Positions 1 through 7,040 of a stretch of DNA of 26,746 nucleotides are shown here, one piece after another. The position numbers were made by a program, and so were the translations under genes. The stretch comes from Massilia sp. Lineage in GTDB: Bacteria; Pseudomonadota; Gammaproteobacteria; Burkholderiales; Burkholderiaceae_D. The notes under the pieces are model-generated. The model was not told the DNA's origin and searched no databases. It was given only the letters and a program-made list of their open reading frames with translations. The stretch is taken from contig DOUW01000280.1 of assembly GCA_003520365.1 (NCBI GenBank), positions 1 through 26,746 on the forward strand, written 5' to 3'. How positions within the stretch are numbered: position 1 is the stretch's first letter; each line of letters begins with the position of its first letter.

Positions 1-310
1 CCGGCGCACCGCCGCGCAACAGCTCGCTCCAGCCGCTGCCGGCCGCGGTCCACAGCGCGCCCGCGCACAGCGCGGTGCAGGCGAAGATGCCGAGCACCGC
101 GTACCAGGGCTTGCTCGCCAGCGGGTAGGCACGGCACAGGTAATAGGACGAAAAACCACTGGCGCAGCCGTACAGTAGCGCCAGCGGCAGCGCGAACAGC
201 AGGGCCGCGCTCCATGGCGCGCCGGTGACGGCATCGAGCAAGCCCGCCAGCATCAGCCCGAGCAGTAACCAGGCCGCCAGGTACAGCATGACGCTGCGGC
301 GCGGATGCAT
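1..310 (-). CDS. Sensor histidine kinase (LytS/YehU-like), N-terminal part only
   Basis: Partial gene running off the left edge. The minus-strand frame from 310 stays open to base 1 and begins MHPRRSVMLYLAAWLLLGLM. About 103 residues are visible and read as three hydrophobic segments (roughly residues 8-25, 35-52 and 70-90) separated by short polar loops. Its ATG overlaps the TGA of the upstream LiaF-like gene (TGATG), so translation is probably coupled. No kinase motif lies in the visible part. The kinase call rests on the polytopic N-terminus and on the known pairing of LiaF-like proteins with LytS/LytTR two-component systems, so it is inference; another polytopic membrane protein cannot be excluded. 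Confidence 0.55.
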   Translation of the reverse strand, partial: MHPRRSVMLYLAAWLLLGLMLAGLLDAVTGAPWSAALLFALPLALLYGCASGFSSYYLCRAYPLASKPWYAVLGIFACTALCAGALWTAAGSGWSELLRGGAP

Positions 311-1074
311 CAGTTGCGCACCTCGACGCCGCCCATGATCGCGTAGCCGCGGATGACCAGGCGCTTGCGGCTGTCGGGCGGGGTTACGGTCTTCTCCTCG
401 AAGCCGCCCAGGATCGGCGTGCCCTCGAGGATGACCGTCCAGTCGGGCGGGCACTTGATCGTCACCCCGCCCCAGAACGCGAATACGTGGATCACCGCTT
501 CGCCGGAGGCGATCGAGGCGCCGCGCATGTCGAGCGAGCAGCCGCCCATCACGGCGGTGACTTCGCCGCCGCGGAAGTCCTGGGTGTGCACGCGACGCTC
601 GAAGCCGCCGATGATGGCCGTCACGTCCAGCTGCTGCGCATCCTCGCCCGCCATGGCGGCGCCGGGATTGTCGAGCGCCACGGCGTGGCTGCTGCCCGCG
701 CGCGGCCCGCTCATCGCCCGGTACACCACGAAGGCGCCGGCGCCGATCAGGACCAGCGGCCAGGCCATGCGCCAGCTGATGTCGACGATGCCGAGCCGGT
801 TCAGGATCATGACGGTGCCGACGCCGATCCCGGCCAGACCGACCAGGTAGCCGTGCGGGGTCGTGGTATCGAGCAGCTTGGCGACGCCGGCGAAGATGAA
901 CACCAGCGGCCAGAAGGCCAGCGCCTCGTGGACTTCGATGATGTCGAGATTATCGAGCAGGAACAGCAGGCCGATGGCGATCACGAGCACGCCCATCAGC
1001 ACCTGGCTGGTCATGGTGCGATCGCTGCGGCTTGCACGGCGGGCGCGCCGTTCTTCGATGCTGTCCTTAAGCAT
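310..1074 (-). CDS. LiaF-like membrane protein (DUF5668 plus C-terminal LiaF-like domain)
   Basis: 254 aa. After a charged N-terminus (residues 1-20) there are two copies of a two-helix unit (about 22-68 and 75-120), each with a G..FLLDNL- or LNRLGI-like turn followed by a FWPL or AWPL helix: the LiaI/LiaF transmembrane (DUF5668) repeat. The soluble C-terminus (about 150-254) carries recurring IGGFE, VMGGCS, FWGGV and LGGFE turns typical of the beta-rich LiaF C-terminal domain. In Firmicutes LiaF restrains the LiaS kinase in the cell-wall-stress response; in betaproteobacteria the role is less clear. The gene overlaps its upstream partner by 8 nt and the downstream kinase start by 1 nt, giving a three-gene operon. 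The family call is firm, the stress-sensing role inferred. Confidence 0.8.
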   Translation of the reverse strand: MLKDSIEERRARRASRSDRTMTSQVLMGVLVIAIGLLFLLDNLDIIEVHEALAFWPLVFIFAGVAKLLDTTTPHGYLVGLAGIGVGTVMILNRLGIVDISWRMAWPLVLIGAGAFVVYRAMSGPRAGSSHAVALDNPGAAMAGEDAQQLDVTAIIGGFERRVHTQDFRGGEVTAVMGGCSLDMRGASIASGEAVIHVFAFWGGVTIKCPPDWTVILEGTPILGGFEEKTVTPPDSRKRLVIRGYAIMGGVEVRN

Positions 1075-1438
1075 GATCCTTCTCCCTGGTCGACGGAAAA
1101 CGGCGCGCGATCACGGGCCCGAGCACCAGCTGCAGCCCCCACATCAGGATGAACAGCGGCCAGCTGTTACGGAAAGTCAGGCCCAGGAAGCCTTCGAACA
1201 CCGCGAACAGCCAGAGGCCGACGAAGACCATCCACAGCCCATTCGTGAATTCCTTCGCGCTGGGGTAGCCGATGGTCTGGTTGATGCCGGCCACGACCAG
1301 CAGCAGCGGCCAATAGTGCCAGAGCTCGCTGGCATCGAGAACATTCATGCGGTCGAGCAGGAACACCAGGCCGACCAGGATCAGGACCAGTCCCCACATC
1401 ATCTGCTTGCGTTGCCGGTAGCTGTTTTCGCTGCTCAT
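1067..1438 (-). CDS. Small DUF5668 (LiaI/LiaF-like) membrane protein
   Basis: 123 aa starting MSSENSYRQRKQ. I chose the ATG at 1438 because GGAGGA lies four bases upstream and the LiaF repeat begins right after; the frame stays open to 1486 without a better signal. There are four predicted membrane helices arranged as an internal duplication: WGLVLILVGLVFLLDRMN then YWPLLLVVAGI, and again NGLWMVFVGLW then SWPLFILMWGL. It lacks the soluble LiaF C-terminal domain of its neighbour, so it resembles LiaI or only the membrane half of LiaF. Its 3' end overlaps the next gene by 8 nt, so it probably heads the operon with the LiaF-like protein and the kinase. Function is inferred from family and context. 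Confidence 0.75.
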   Translation of the reverse strand: MSSENSYRQRKQMMWGLVLILVGLVFLLDRMNVLDASELWHYWPLLLVVAGINQTIGYPSAKEFTNGLWMVFVGLWLFAVFEGFLGLTFRNSWPLFILMWGLQLVLGPVIARRFPSTREKDHA

Positions 1439-1533
1439 TGCATCCTCCGTGTTGTGATGTAAACACAATAACGGGACGGGCGGCAAGAGGAAAGCGCCTT
1501 TCGGCGAATGGCGGCAGGCAATCGGTGAACGAC

Positions 1534-1569
1534 GAAGGATTCGGCGAAAGATTCGGCGAAGGACTCGGT
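1534..1569. repeat. Three tandem copies of a 12-bp unit
   Basis: Units GAAGGATTCGGC, GAAAGATTCGGC and GAAGGACTCGGT follow one another directly, and similar half-units (TTCGGCGAA, ATCGGTGAAC) occur just before. They lie in the gap between the start of the DUF5668 gene and the terminator of the small-protein operon. The unit length is a multiple of three, but no supported gene covers it. Origin by slippage is likely; a regulatory role is unknown. Confidence 0.6.
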
Positions 1570-1619
1570 GAACGGCGACGCAGCACTCAGGGCCGCCGGA
1601 GAAGAAAAGAAAATGGGCG

Positions 1620-1646
1620 AAAAAAAGCCCGCCTCATGGGCGGGCC
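1620..1646 (-). terminator. Rho-independent terminator of the small-protein operon
   Basis: Read on the minus strand: a 7-bp perfect stem (GCCCGCC/GGCGGGC, arms 1639-1645 and 1627-1633) with a 5-nt loop, followed by seven T residues. It lies 22 nt past the stop codon of the 58-aa gene, where a terminator would be expected. Confidence 0.85.
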
Positions 1647-1667
1647 GGATGCGCTCGCGAGCGCCGC

Positions 1668-1844
1668 TTACGCGGCGGAGGCCGACAGGTTCATCGGCGG
1701 CTGGTTCTTGACCTGGTTGCGGTACTTGGCGCGCGCCGCGGCCTGCTTGACGGCTTCGCGCGCGATGTTGGCGCGGCGGATTTCCTGGCGTTCCTGCTTG
1801 CCGCGATGTTGGGCAATGTGCTTGTTACCGATTTTCTTGGTCAT
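1668..1844 (-). CDS. Small basic protein of unknown function (58 aa)
   Basis: ATG at 1844, preceded by AAAGGAGAAGG as a strong ribosome binding site; stop TAA at 1668, followed by a strong terminator. The protein begins MTKKIGNKHIAQHRGKQE and is rich in Lys/Arg/Gln/Ala from residues 13 to 45, which should form one long basic helix, then ends in a short Pro/Ser/Ala tail. There is no signal peptide or membrane segment. Codon usage matches the GC-rich host. The charge pattern could suit nucleic-acid or ribosome binding, but I recognise no family and assign no function. It probably shares a transcript with the 54-aa gene 34 nt upstream. Confidence 0.75.
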   Translation of the reverse strand: MTKKIGNKHIAQHRGKQERQEIRRANIAREAVKQAAARAKYRNQVKNQPPMNLSASAA

Positions 1845-1878
1845 GACCTTCTCCTTTGGTGAAACGTGTACCTTGCGC

Positions 1879-2043
1879 TCAGGAGCGGTTGGTCGCCATC
1901 TTCAAATCCGCCGGCATCAGCATCCCCCACCCGAGCTGGCGCCGGATCTCCTCCGGCGTGGGTGGCGGTTTCGGATCGCGCGAACGCCGTTCGAGGTATT
2001 CGCGAACCAGGTGCTTCGGTGGATTCTTGATGGTGGCAGCCAT
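1879..2043 (-). CDS. Small conserved-looking hypothetical protein (54 aa)
   Basis: ATG at 2043 with GGAGG five bases upstream; stop TGA at 1879. The product starts MAATIKNPPKHLVREYLERR, has a proline-rich middle (DPKPPPTPEEI) and a LGWGMLMP segment. It is soluble-looking and mildly basic, with no membrane segment. The good ribosome binding site, typical codon use and tight placement ahead of another small gene with a shared terminator support a real gene. The family is not recognised. The PPxxLVREYLERR start and EEIRRQLGW segment suggest a small helical adaptor, which is only a guess. Confidence 0.7.
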   Translation of the reverse strand: MAATIKNPPKHLVREYLERRSRDPKPPPTPEEIRRQLGWGMLMPADLKMATNRS

Positions 2044-2267
2044 GGAGCCTCCGCTTGCGCTGGACTGCCGCCGCCCGTTGGCGACGGCATGGAATCTGGT
2101 GCCGATCCTCGAGGCGACCGGCTAACCTGTTGAGATAGTTGACGTCCGCCGGATTGAATCGCGGGCGTCTCACTCACACGGCTTCATGATAGCGGCGCCC
2201 CGGCCGGCCGACCGTTAAGTGCCGCACACTGTGTGCGATAACCCAGCCGTTTCGGTCGTCCCGAACG

Positions 2268-2295
2268 AAAAAAGGGGAGCCGAAGCTCCCCTTTT
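2268..2295 (-). terminator. Terminator of the TonB receptor gene, with UUCG tetraloop
   Basis: A 7-bp GC-rich stem (GGGGAGC/GCTCCCC) closes on a C(UUCG)G tetraloop on the minus strand, followed by six T residues. It lies about 20 nt beyond the receptor stop codon. The plus-strand reading also gives a stem with a four-T tract, so it may work weakly in both directions and shield the two small genes on its left. Confidence 0.9.
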
Positions 2296-2314
2296 CATGC
2301 TGTACGCGCGGCTA

Positions 2315-5300
2315 TCAGAACTTGTACTTCAGGTTCAGGTAGAACTGGCGGCCGCTGACGTCCAGCTTCTGCTGCTCTTCCTCGCTGTAGCGGTAGTAGG
2401 CGCGCTTGGCGTTGGTCAGGTTGGTCGCGTCGAACGTCACCACCAGGTTCGGCGTGATGTTGTAGCTGGCGTTGAAGGCCAGCGTGGTCACCGGTGCAGC
2501 CATGGTCGGGGCGGTCGGCATCAGCACGCCGTTGATGGTCGACATGCCCTGGCTGTTGGCGGTCGGCGACGGCGCGGTGGTGCTGTTCACGTATTCGCCG
2601 CGGTAGTTCGCCACCAGGCGCGCCGAGGCCTTGTCGTTCTCGAAGTACAGGCCCAGGTTGCCGGCCCACTCGGAGGCGCCCACCATCGGACGGCCGTCGT
2701 CGACCTTGGTCTTGGCGCGGCTGACGTTCGAGGTGAAGCCCCATGGCGAGCTGCCGAACGGCTGCTCGTACGACACTTCCAGGCCGCTGATCTTCGCGCC
2801 CTGCTGCGACGAGGTGTTGATGAAGAAGGTCTTCACCGTGTTGTCGCGCGGGTCGGTCAGGTCGATGGTCGAGGTGCCGACGGTGCCGGTCTTCACGTAG
2901 CCGTCGATCTTCGAGTGGAAGGCGCTGACCGAGACGGCCGAACGCTTCGCGAAGTACCAGGACCACGAGACGTCGAAGTTATCCGAGGTCAGTGGCTTCA
3001 GGTCCGGATTCGGGCCGGTGACCTTGCAGCCGCTGACGTCGCAGCCCGGGGTGCCGAAACCGCTGCCGTAGGCATTGTAGTTCTGGCGGCCGATGGTGCG
3101 GCTGGCGCCGAAGCGGGCGATCATGTCCGGCGTGATCTCGTAGCGCAGGTTCAGGCTCGGCAGCACGTTGTTGAAGACGCGGTGGCTCGGCGTCTTGTAG
3201 TACATGGTGCCGCCCTTCGGGTCGAACGGAATGCCCGAGCTCGGGTCGAAGTAGGCCGAGGCGTCGCCCGCGGTCGTGATCGCGCCAGGATAGGCCGCGC
3301 ACGGGACCGGGGTGCCGCCAGGGGGCGTACGGTCGCAAGGACGCTTGCCGGTGGCCGGGTCGACCGGGATCGGGGTTGCGATCTGGGCGTCGACCGTGGT
3401 GCGCACGTATCGCACGCCGATGTTACCCGACCAGCGATCGTGTTCCAGGTTGGCCATCAGGTAAGCTGCGGCCTGCCGCTCGCGCATGTCGATCTCGGAG
3501 CTGACGCGGCGCTCCCACGCGGCGCTGGTTTCCTTGGTGTTTTCCGAAATGTAGTCCCGCGTCGCGTCCGGGGTGAAGCTGAAGCCGCTGTTGTCCCAAT
3601 AGCCGCCGCCCAGGCCCGAACCGAAGTTGCCAGGGTACGGCACCCAGCCGCTGGTCGGCGTCGGGGTCGGCGTGGTGACCTTGCCTGTGTTGGCGTTGAT
3701 CGTGATCGGCTGGCGGAAGGCCGGGCCCCAGCGACCGCTGGTGCGCTCGTGGTCGGAGAAGCGCGTACCCGCTTCCAGCGACTGCACCCAGCCCTTGTTC
3801 AGCTTGTACTCGGCGTCGATCTGCGCGCTCGATTCGCGGTCGACGGTCTTCACGCCCGAAGCCGCGCGGTCGACGACGGTGTAGCCGCTGCCGTCCGGGT
3901 TCAGGCCTGGCTGGTTGGAGCCGGCGTTGTGGTACTTGACGTACGGTGCCTCATGCAGGCCGCCCAGCGCATACGAGACGCCGGTGCCGTAACGCGCCAG
4001 CGTCAGGCCCTGGTCGCGGTCGGTCTTGCCGACGCCGCGGGTGGTCGAGAGCAGGGTCTTCAGCGTCAAGTCCTGGTTGACGCGGTACTTCGCGTCCAGG
4101 TCCAGGAAGGCGCCGGAACCCTGGGCGCCGTCACGGAAGAATCCTTCCGAGTTGCCGACGTATTGGGGCGTGGTGCCGTCCGGGAAGACGATGTCGGCTG
4201 CCTTCAGCACCTTCAGCTCGTGGCCGTACATGGTGCGCTCGGTCACGATCACCGGATTACGGATCTGGGCATACACGCGCTGGCCGTTCGAATCCGTGTT
4301 GGCCGAGGTGGCGGCGGTCGCACCCAGCGGCGCATTCTTACCCAGCAGCATCGAGTACATCGCGCCCGAGGTCAGGCGGCCGTGGTTGTTCGCATTCATC
4401 TTCGAATGGAAGCCGGTCATCGTGACGTCGAGGTCGGCGTTCGGCTTGAACTGCAGCGAGATCAGGCCGCCCTTGCGGTCGCGCACCGATTCCACGAACT
4501 CCGAGCTCATCGAGCCCGGCAGGCGCACGCCGTTCAGGTCGGCGGCCGTGTAGCCGCTGCCGGCCAGCGACGCGTCGGTAACGCCGAGCATGGTCGAGGT
4601 GTTGATTTCACCCCAGCCGCTGCTGGTGCCGTAGGCGAAGCGCGAGACCGAATCGCGGCGCACATAGCGCTTCTCGGCGAAACCCTGCACCATCACGCCG
4701 AAGGTGTTCGCTTCATTCTTCCAGTTGATGGTGGCGTTGAAATCCGGCGCGGTCTTGTCGGGCAGCTGGGCATAGCTCATGCCGCCGCTGATGACGCCCG
4801 ACAGGCGCTCTTTCGCCTGCAGCGGCTTGCGGGTGGTAACGTTGATGGTGCCGGCCAGGCCGCCGTCGACGATGTTGGCCTGCGAGGTCTTGTAGACCAG
4901 GGCCTGGTTCAGCACGTGCGAAGGCACCAGCGACAGGCTGGTCGAGCGCGAGCTGGATGCCTGGTCGGCGACGTACCAGTCGCCCACCGACACTGCGTGG
5001 CCATTGAACATGATCATCGTCATGTCCGGGTTGGTGCCGCGCATCGACACCTTCTCGGCTTCGTCGTAGTCGGTACGCACGGCAACGCCGGCCAGGCGCT
5101 GCAGCGAATCGGCCAGGTTTTTGTCGGGCATCTTGCCCACGTCTTCCGCCGTGATGACCTCGACGTTGGCGGTTGCGTTCTTCTTGACGCTGAGCGACTT
5201 GGCCATCGAGGCACGGATACCCGTCACCTCGACAGTCTGCATCTGAGCCTGCGCGTCGGCGGTTTGCGCCATGACCGGCAAGGCGGTCAGGCTGAACATC

Positions 5301-5341
5301 GCCATCGAAACGGCGGCCGCCAGCGGCTTCTGCTTGAACAT
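2315..5341 (-). CDS. TonB-dependent outer-membrane receptor (carbohydrate/TIGR01782-type)
   Basis: 1008 aa. A Sec signal peptide occupies about residues 1-25 (ending PVMAQ) and the TonB-box-like QTVEVTGIRAS follows near 34-44. The plug domain (about 55-170) shows VITAEDVGKMPDKNLADSLQ, the VSMRGTNPDM segment and GGLAGTINVTTRKP. The rest is a large beta-barrel ending in LNLKYKF, the terminal Phe typical of Bam substrates. This layout matches the large Caulobacter/Xanthomonas-type receptors that often import oligosaccharides. AGGAGAG precedes the ATG. Only the DUF1460 lipoprotein lies next to it, divergently, with no inner-membrane transporter or hydrolase nearby, so the substrate cannot be deduced. 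Class is firm, ligand unknown. Confidence 0.93.
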   Translation of the reverse strand: MFKQKPLAAAVSMAMFSLTALPVMAQTADAQAQMQTVEVTGIRASMAKSLSVKKNATANVEVITAEDVGKMPDKNLADSLQRLAGVAVRTDYDEAEKVSMRGTNPDMTMIMFNGHAVSVGDWYVADQASSSRSTSLSLVPSHVLNQALVYKTSQANIVDGGLAGTINVTTRKPLQAKERLSGVISGGMSYAQLPDKTAPDFNATINWKNEANTFGVMVQGFAEKRYVRRDSVSRFAYGTSSGWGEINTSTMLGVTDASLAGSGYTAADLNGVRLPGSMSSEFVESVRDRKGGLISLQFKPNADLDVTMTGFHSKMNANNHGRLTSGAMYSMLLGKNAPLGATAATSANTDSNGQRVYAQIRNPVIVTERTMYGHELKVLKAADIVFPDGTTPQYVGNSEGFFRDGAQGSGAFLDLDAKYRVNQDLTLKTLLSTTRGVGKTDRDQGLTLARYGTGVSYALGGLHEAPYVKYHNAGSNQPGLNPDGSGYTVVDRAASGVKTVDRESSAQIDAEYKLNKGWVQSLEAGTRFSDHERTSGRWGPAFRQPITINANTGKVTTPTPTPTSGWVPYPGNFGSGLGGGYWDNSGFSFTPDATRDYISENTKETSAAWERRVSSEIDMRERQAAAYLMANLEHDRWSGNIGVRYVRTTVDAQIATPIPVDPATGKRPCDRTPPGGTPVPCAAYPGAITTAGDASAYFDPSSGIPFDPKGGTMYYKTPSHRVFNNVLPSLNLRYEITPDMIARFGASRTIGRQNYNAYGSGFGTPGCDVSGCKVTGPNPDLKPLTSDNFDVSWSWYFAKRSAVSVSAFHSKIDGYVKTGTVGTSTIDLTDPRDNTVKTFFINTSSQQGAKISGLEVSYEQPFGSSPWGFTSNVSRAKTKVDDGRPMVGASEWAGNLGLYFENDKASARLVANYRGEYVNSTTAPSPTANSQGMSTINGVLMPTAPTMAAPVTTLAFNASYNITPNLVVTFDATNLTNAKRAYYRYSEEEQQKLDVSGRQFYLNLKYKF

Positions 5342-5404
5342 GATCTCTCTCCTGGTATAGATATTGGCTTACTGCTCGGCAGTCGGTTCGCTGCCATACT
5401 ATTA

Positions 5405-5434
5405 GTATTATCTATAAGCAAATATTTTGGACAA
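5405..5434 (-). promoter_or_regulatory. Candidate sigma-70 promoter for the TonB receptor
   Basis: On the minus strand a TTGTCC box (5429-5434) is followed after 17 or 18 bp by ATAATA or TAATAC (around 5405-5411) in a clearly AT-rich patch 65-95 bp upstream of the receptor ATG. A small inverted repeat (ACTGC TCG GCAGT, near 5371-5383) lies between it and the ribosome binding site and could be an operator. Identified by eye only. Confidence 0.4.
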
Positions 5435-5573
5435 TCACTTGTCATCCTCTGGTCATAACTTGAAGGAATGTATATGGCCGGCAACAAGGGGTTATGGCCG
5501 CATGATGAATATTCATTGTCAAAATGGCTCGGTCCACGTTAGCGTCCTGATTTTGGATTCTGAAGACACCCCT

Positions 5574-6512
5574 ATGCGCCTTGCCTGCCTGCTTCTCGCC
5601 GGCGCCGCCCTCGCCGGCTGCGCTTCCCCGCCACCGAAGACCGCGCAAACGGTTCCCGCCCCGGCGCCGATCAAGACCATCCTGCAAAAGCAGATCTACC
5701 AGATGACCCCGGTCGAGGCGGGACGCTACGTGGCCTGGGTCCACGAAGCCGAGCCGGACCTGCGCAAGCGCATCGCCGCCATCGGCCGCAAGAACATCGG
5801 CCAGCCCTACATCCTGAACCTGCTGGGCGAATTCCCGTTTGAGGTGCACGACAACCTGCCGCTGTTCAGCCTGGATCACAGCGATTGCGTCGTGTTTGCG
5901 GAACACACTTACGCGATGGCGCTCTCGCGCTCGTGGGAAGAGTTCTTCTGGATGCTGCAGCGGATCCGCTACAAGGATGGCGTGATCGGCGTGGCCACCC
6001 GCAACCACTACACGGAACTGGACTGGAACGTGTCGAACCGCTGGCTGGTCACCGACATCAGCGCCGAGCTGGCGGGCGCCAACGGCCCGGCCTACGACAT
6101 GCGCGTCGACCGCGCCCGCTTCCTGAAGACGCGCCACAACACGGTGCGCGACATTCCGGTCGAGACCAGCCGCCAGGCCTTCGTGCCGAAGGAGCAGGTC
6201 GCCGCCATCGCCAGCCAGCTGCAGGAAGGCGACTTCGTGAACGTGATCTCGACCAGGGACGGCGAACACTGGGCTTCGCACGTCGGACTGGTGGTGCTGG
6301 GACCGAACGGCGAGCGCCACTTCCTGCATTCGGCCGAGCCGAAGGTGCGCGAGGAGACGTTCGAATCCTTCATGGCGCGGGCGGCCGAGCGCGAGGCGAA
6401 GAACGCACGCGAAGGCAGGAACGGCCAGCGCCTGGCCGGCTTCAAGTTCCTGCGCCTGAACGAGAACATCGTGGTGCCGCCGATGGCGCCGCAGCCACGT
6501 CCGGGGACCTGA
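5574..6512 (+). CDS. DUF1460 lipoprotein, N-acetylmuramoyl-L-alanine amidase-like (NlpC/P60 superfamily)
   Basis: 312 aa from the ATG at 5574, chosen because it begins a clear lipoprotein signal (MRLACLLLAGAALAGCASPP, lipobox LAGC, Cys16); the frame stays open upstream to 5427 without signal-peptide character. The mature protein shows SDCVVFAEHTYA with the likely catalytic Cys, and WASHVGLVVLG with the likely catalytic His, the Cys/His pair of the DUF1460 branch of NlpC/P60 folds. RYVAWVHEAEPDLRKRI and RNHYTELDW also fit the family. It probably acts on peptidoglycan peptides in the periplasm, anchored to a membrane. It is divergent from the TonB receptor. Family call good; substrate unproven. 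Confidence 0.85.
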   Translation: MRLACLLLAGAALAGCASPPPKTAQTVPAPAPIKTILQKQIYQMTPVEAGRYVAWVHEAEPDLRKRIAAIGRKNIGQPYILNLLGEFPFEVHDNLPLFSLDHSDCVVFAEHTYAMALSRSWEEFFWMLQRIRYKDGVIGVATRNHYTELDWNVSNRWLVTDISAELAGANGPAYDMRVDRARFLKTRHNTVRDIPVETSRQAFVPKEQVAAIASQLQEGDFVNVISTRDGEHWASHVGLVVLGPNGERHFLHSAEPKVREETFESFMARAAEREAKNAREGRNGQRLAGFKFLRLNENIVVPPMAPQPRPGT

Positions 6513-6520
6513 CCCGGCCT

Positions 6521-6547
6521 TCGGGGCGCACCGCAGCGGCGCCCCGA
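6521..6547 (+). terminator. Hairpin after the DUF1460 gene, without U-tract
   Basis: Nine-bp perfect stem TCGGGGCGC/GCGCCCCGA with a 9-nt loop, starting 9 nt after the stop codon. No T-run follows on the plus strand, so it may only protect the transcript 3' end or act as a weak terminator. Confidence 0.45.
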
Positions 6548-6713
6548 CCTTCCTGCCGCGGGCATCCGCCCGCTCCTCCTGCTCCTCCCCCTTCCAGCCA
6601 CAGGTCCGCGCAACGCCGATCCAGGCCTTTTCCTGCCGGCCGTCGCCGATTCGCCACACCCGCGCCGCCATTATGTCGGCCCGCTCGCGCGAAAACGGAT
6701 TGCGCAGGCATTT

Positions 6714-7040
6714 AATTTCTCAGCACAAATCATTTATTTGTTGTTCGGAAATCTATCGCTCCGCCCCACTCCATTTATTTCCGATTTTCATTTCTGAAAT
6801 TAAATGAATTCCCGCTTTCGTTTTAATTCGGAATTTCCGGTTGAGCGGGGTCAAACTCATCATTCGGGCGGCCCACGATAATAAACTTACTCAGCAACGG
6901 CCAGTCTAATCGTCGCCCCGATTTTATTTAGCGTTCAAATATTTCCAGCAGAATCCAATTTCACTTTCCTCACTATTTGATCGAATTGCGCATTGTCTTG
7001 CCGCTCCTTCTGCAACCCTCTGACGATTCACGCGATTGCC
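6714..7040 (+). promoter_or_regulatory. AT-rich leader upstream of the polysaccharide cluster
   Basis: The 528-bp gap 6513-7040 holds no supported gene. From about 6714 it becomes markedly AT-rich compared with the GC-rich coding DNA on both sides. It contains repeated CGGAAAT/ATTTCCG elements: an inverted pair at 6746-6752 and 6777-6783, and the palindrome CGGAATTTCCG at 6829-6839. This is where the promoter and regulator sites of the downstream operon should lie; base composition would suit H-NS/MvaT-type silencing. I could not pick a convincing -35/-10 pair. Confidence 0.5.

Noticed and set aside
2219..5458. Plus-strand 1079-codon open frame over the TonB receptor
   Set aside because: It is the antisense of a clear receptor gene in GC-rich DNA; its product is low-complexity Arg/Val/Gly/His-rich with no domain motif.
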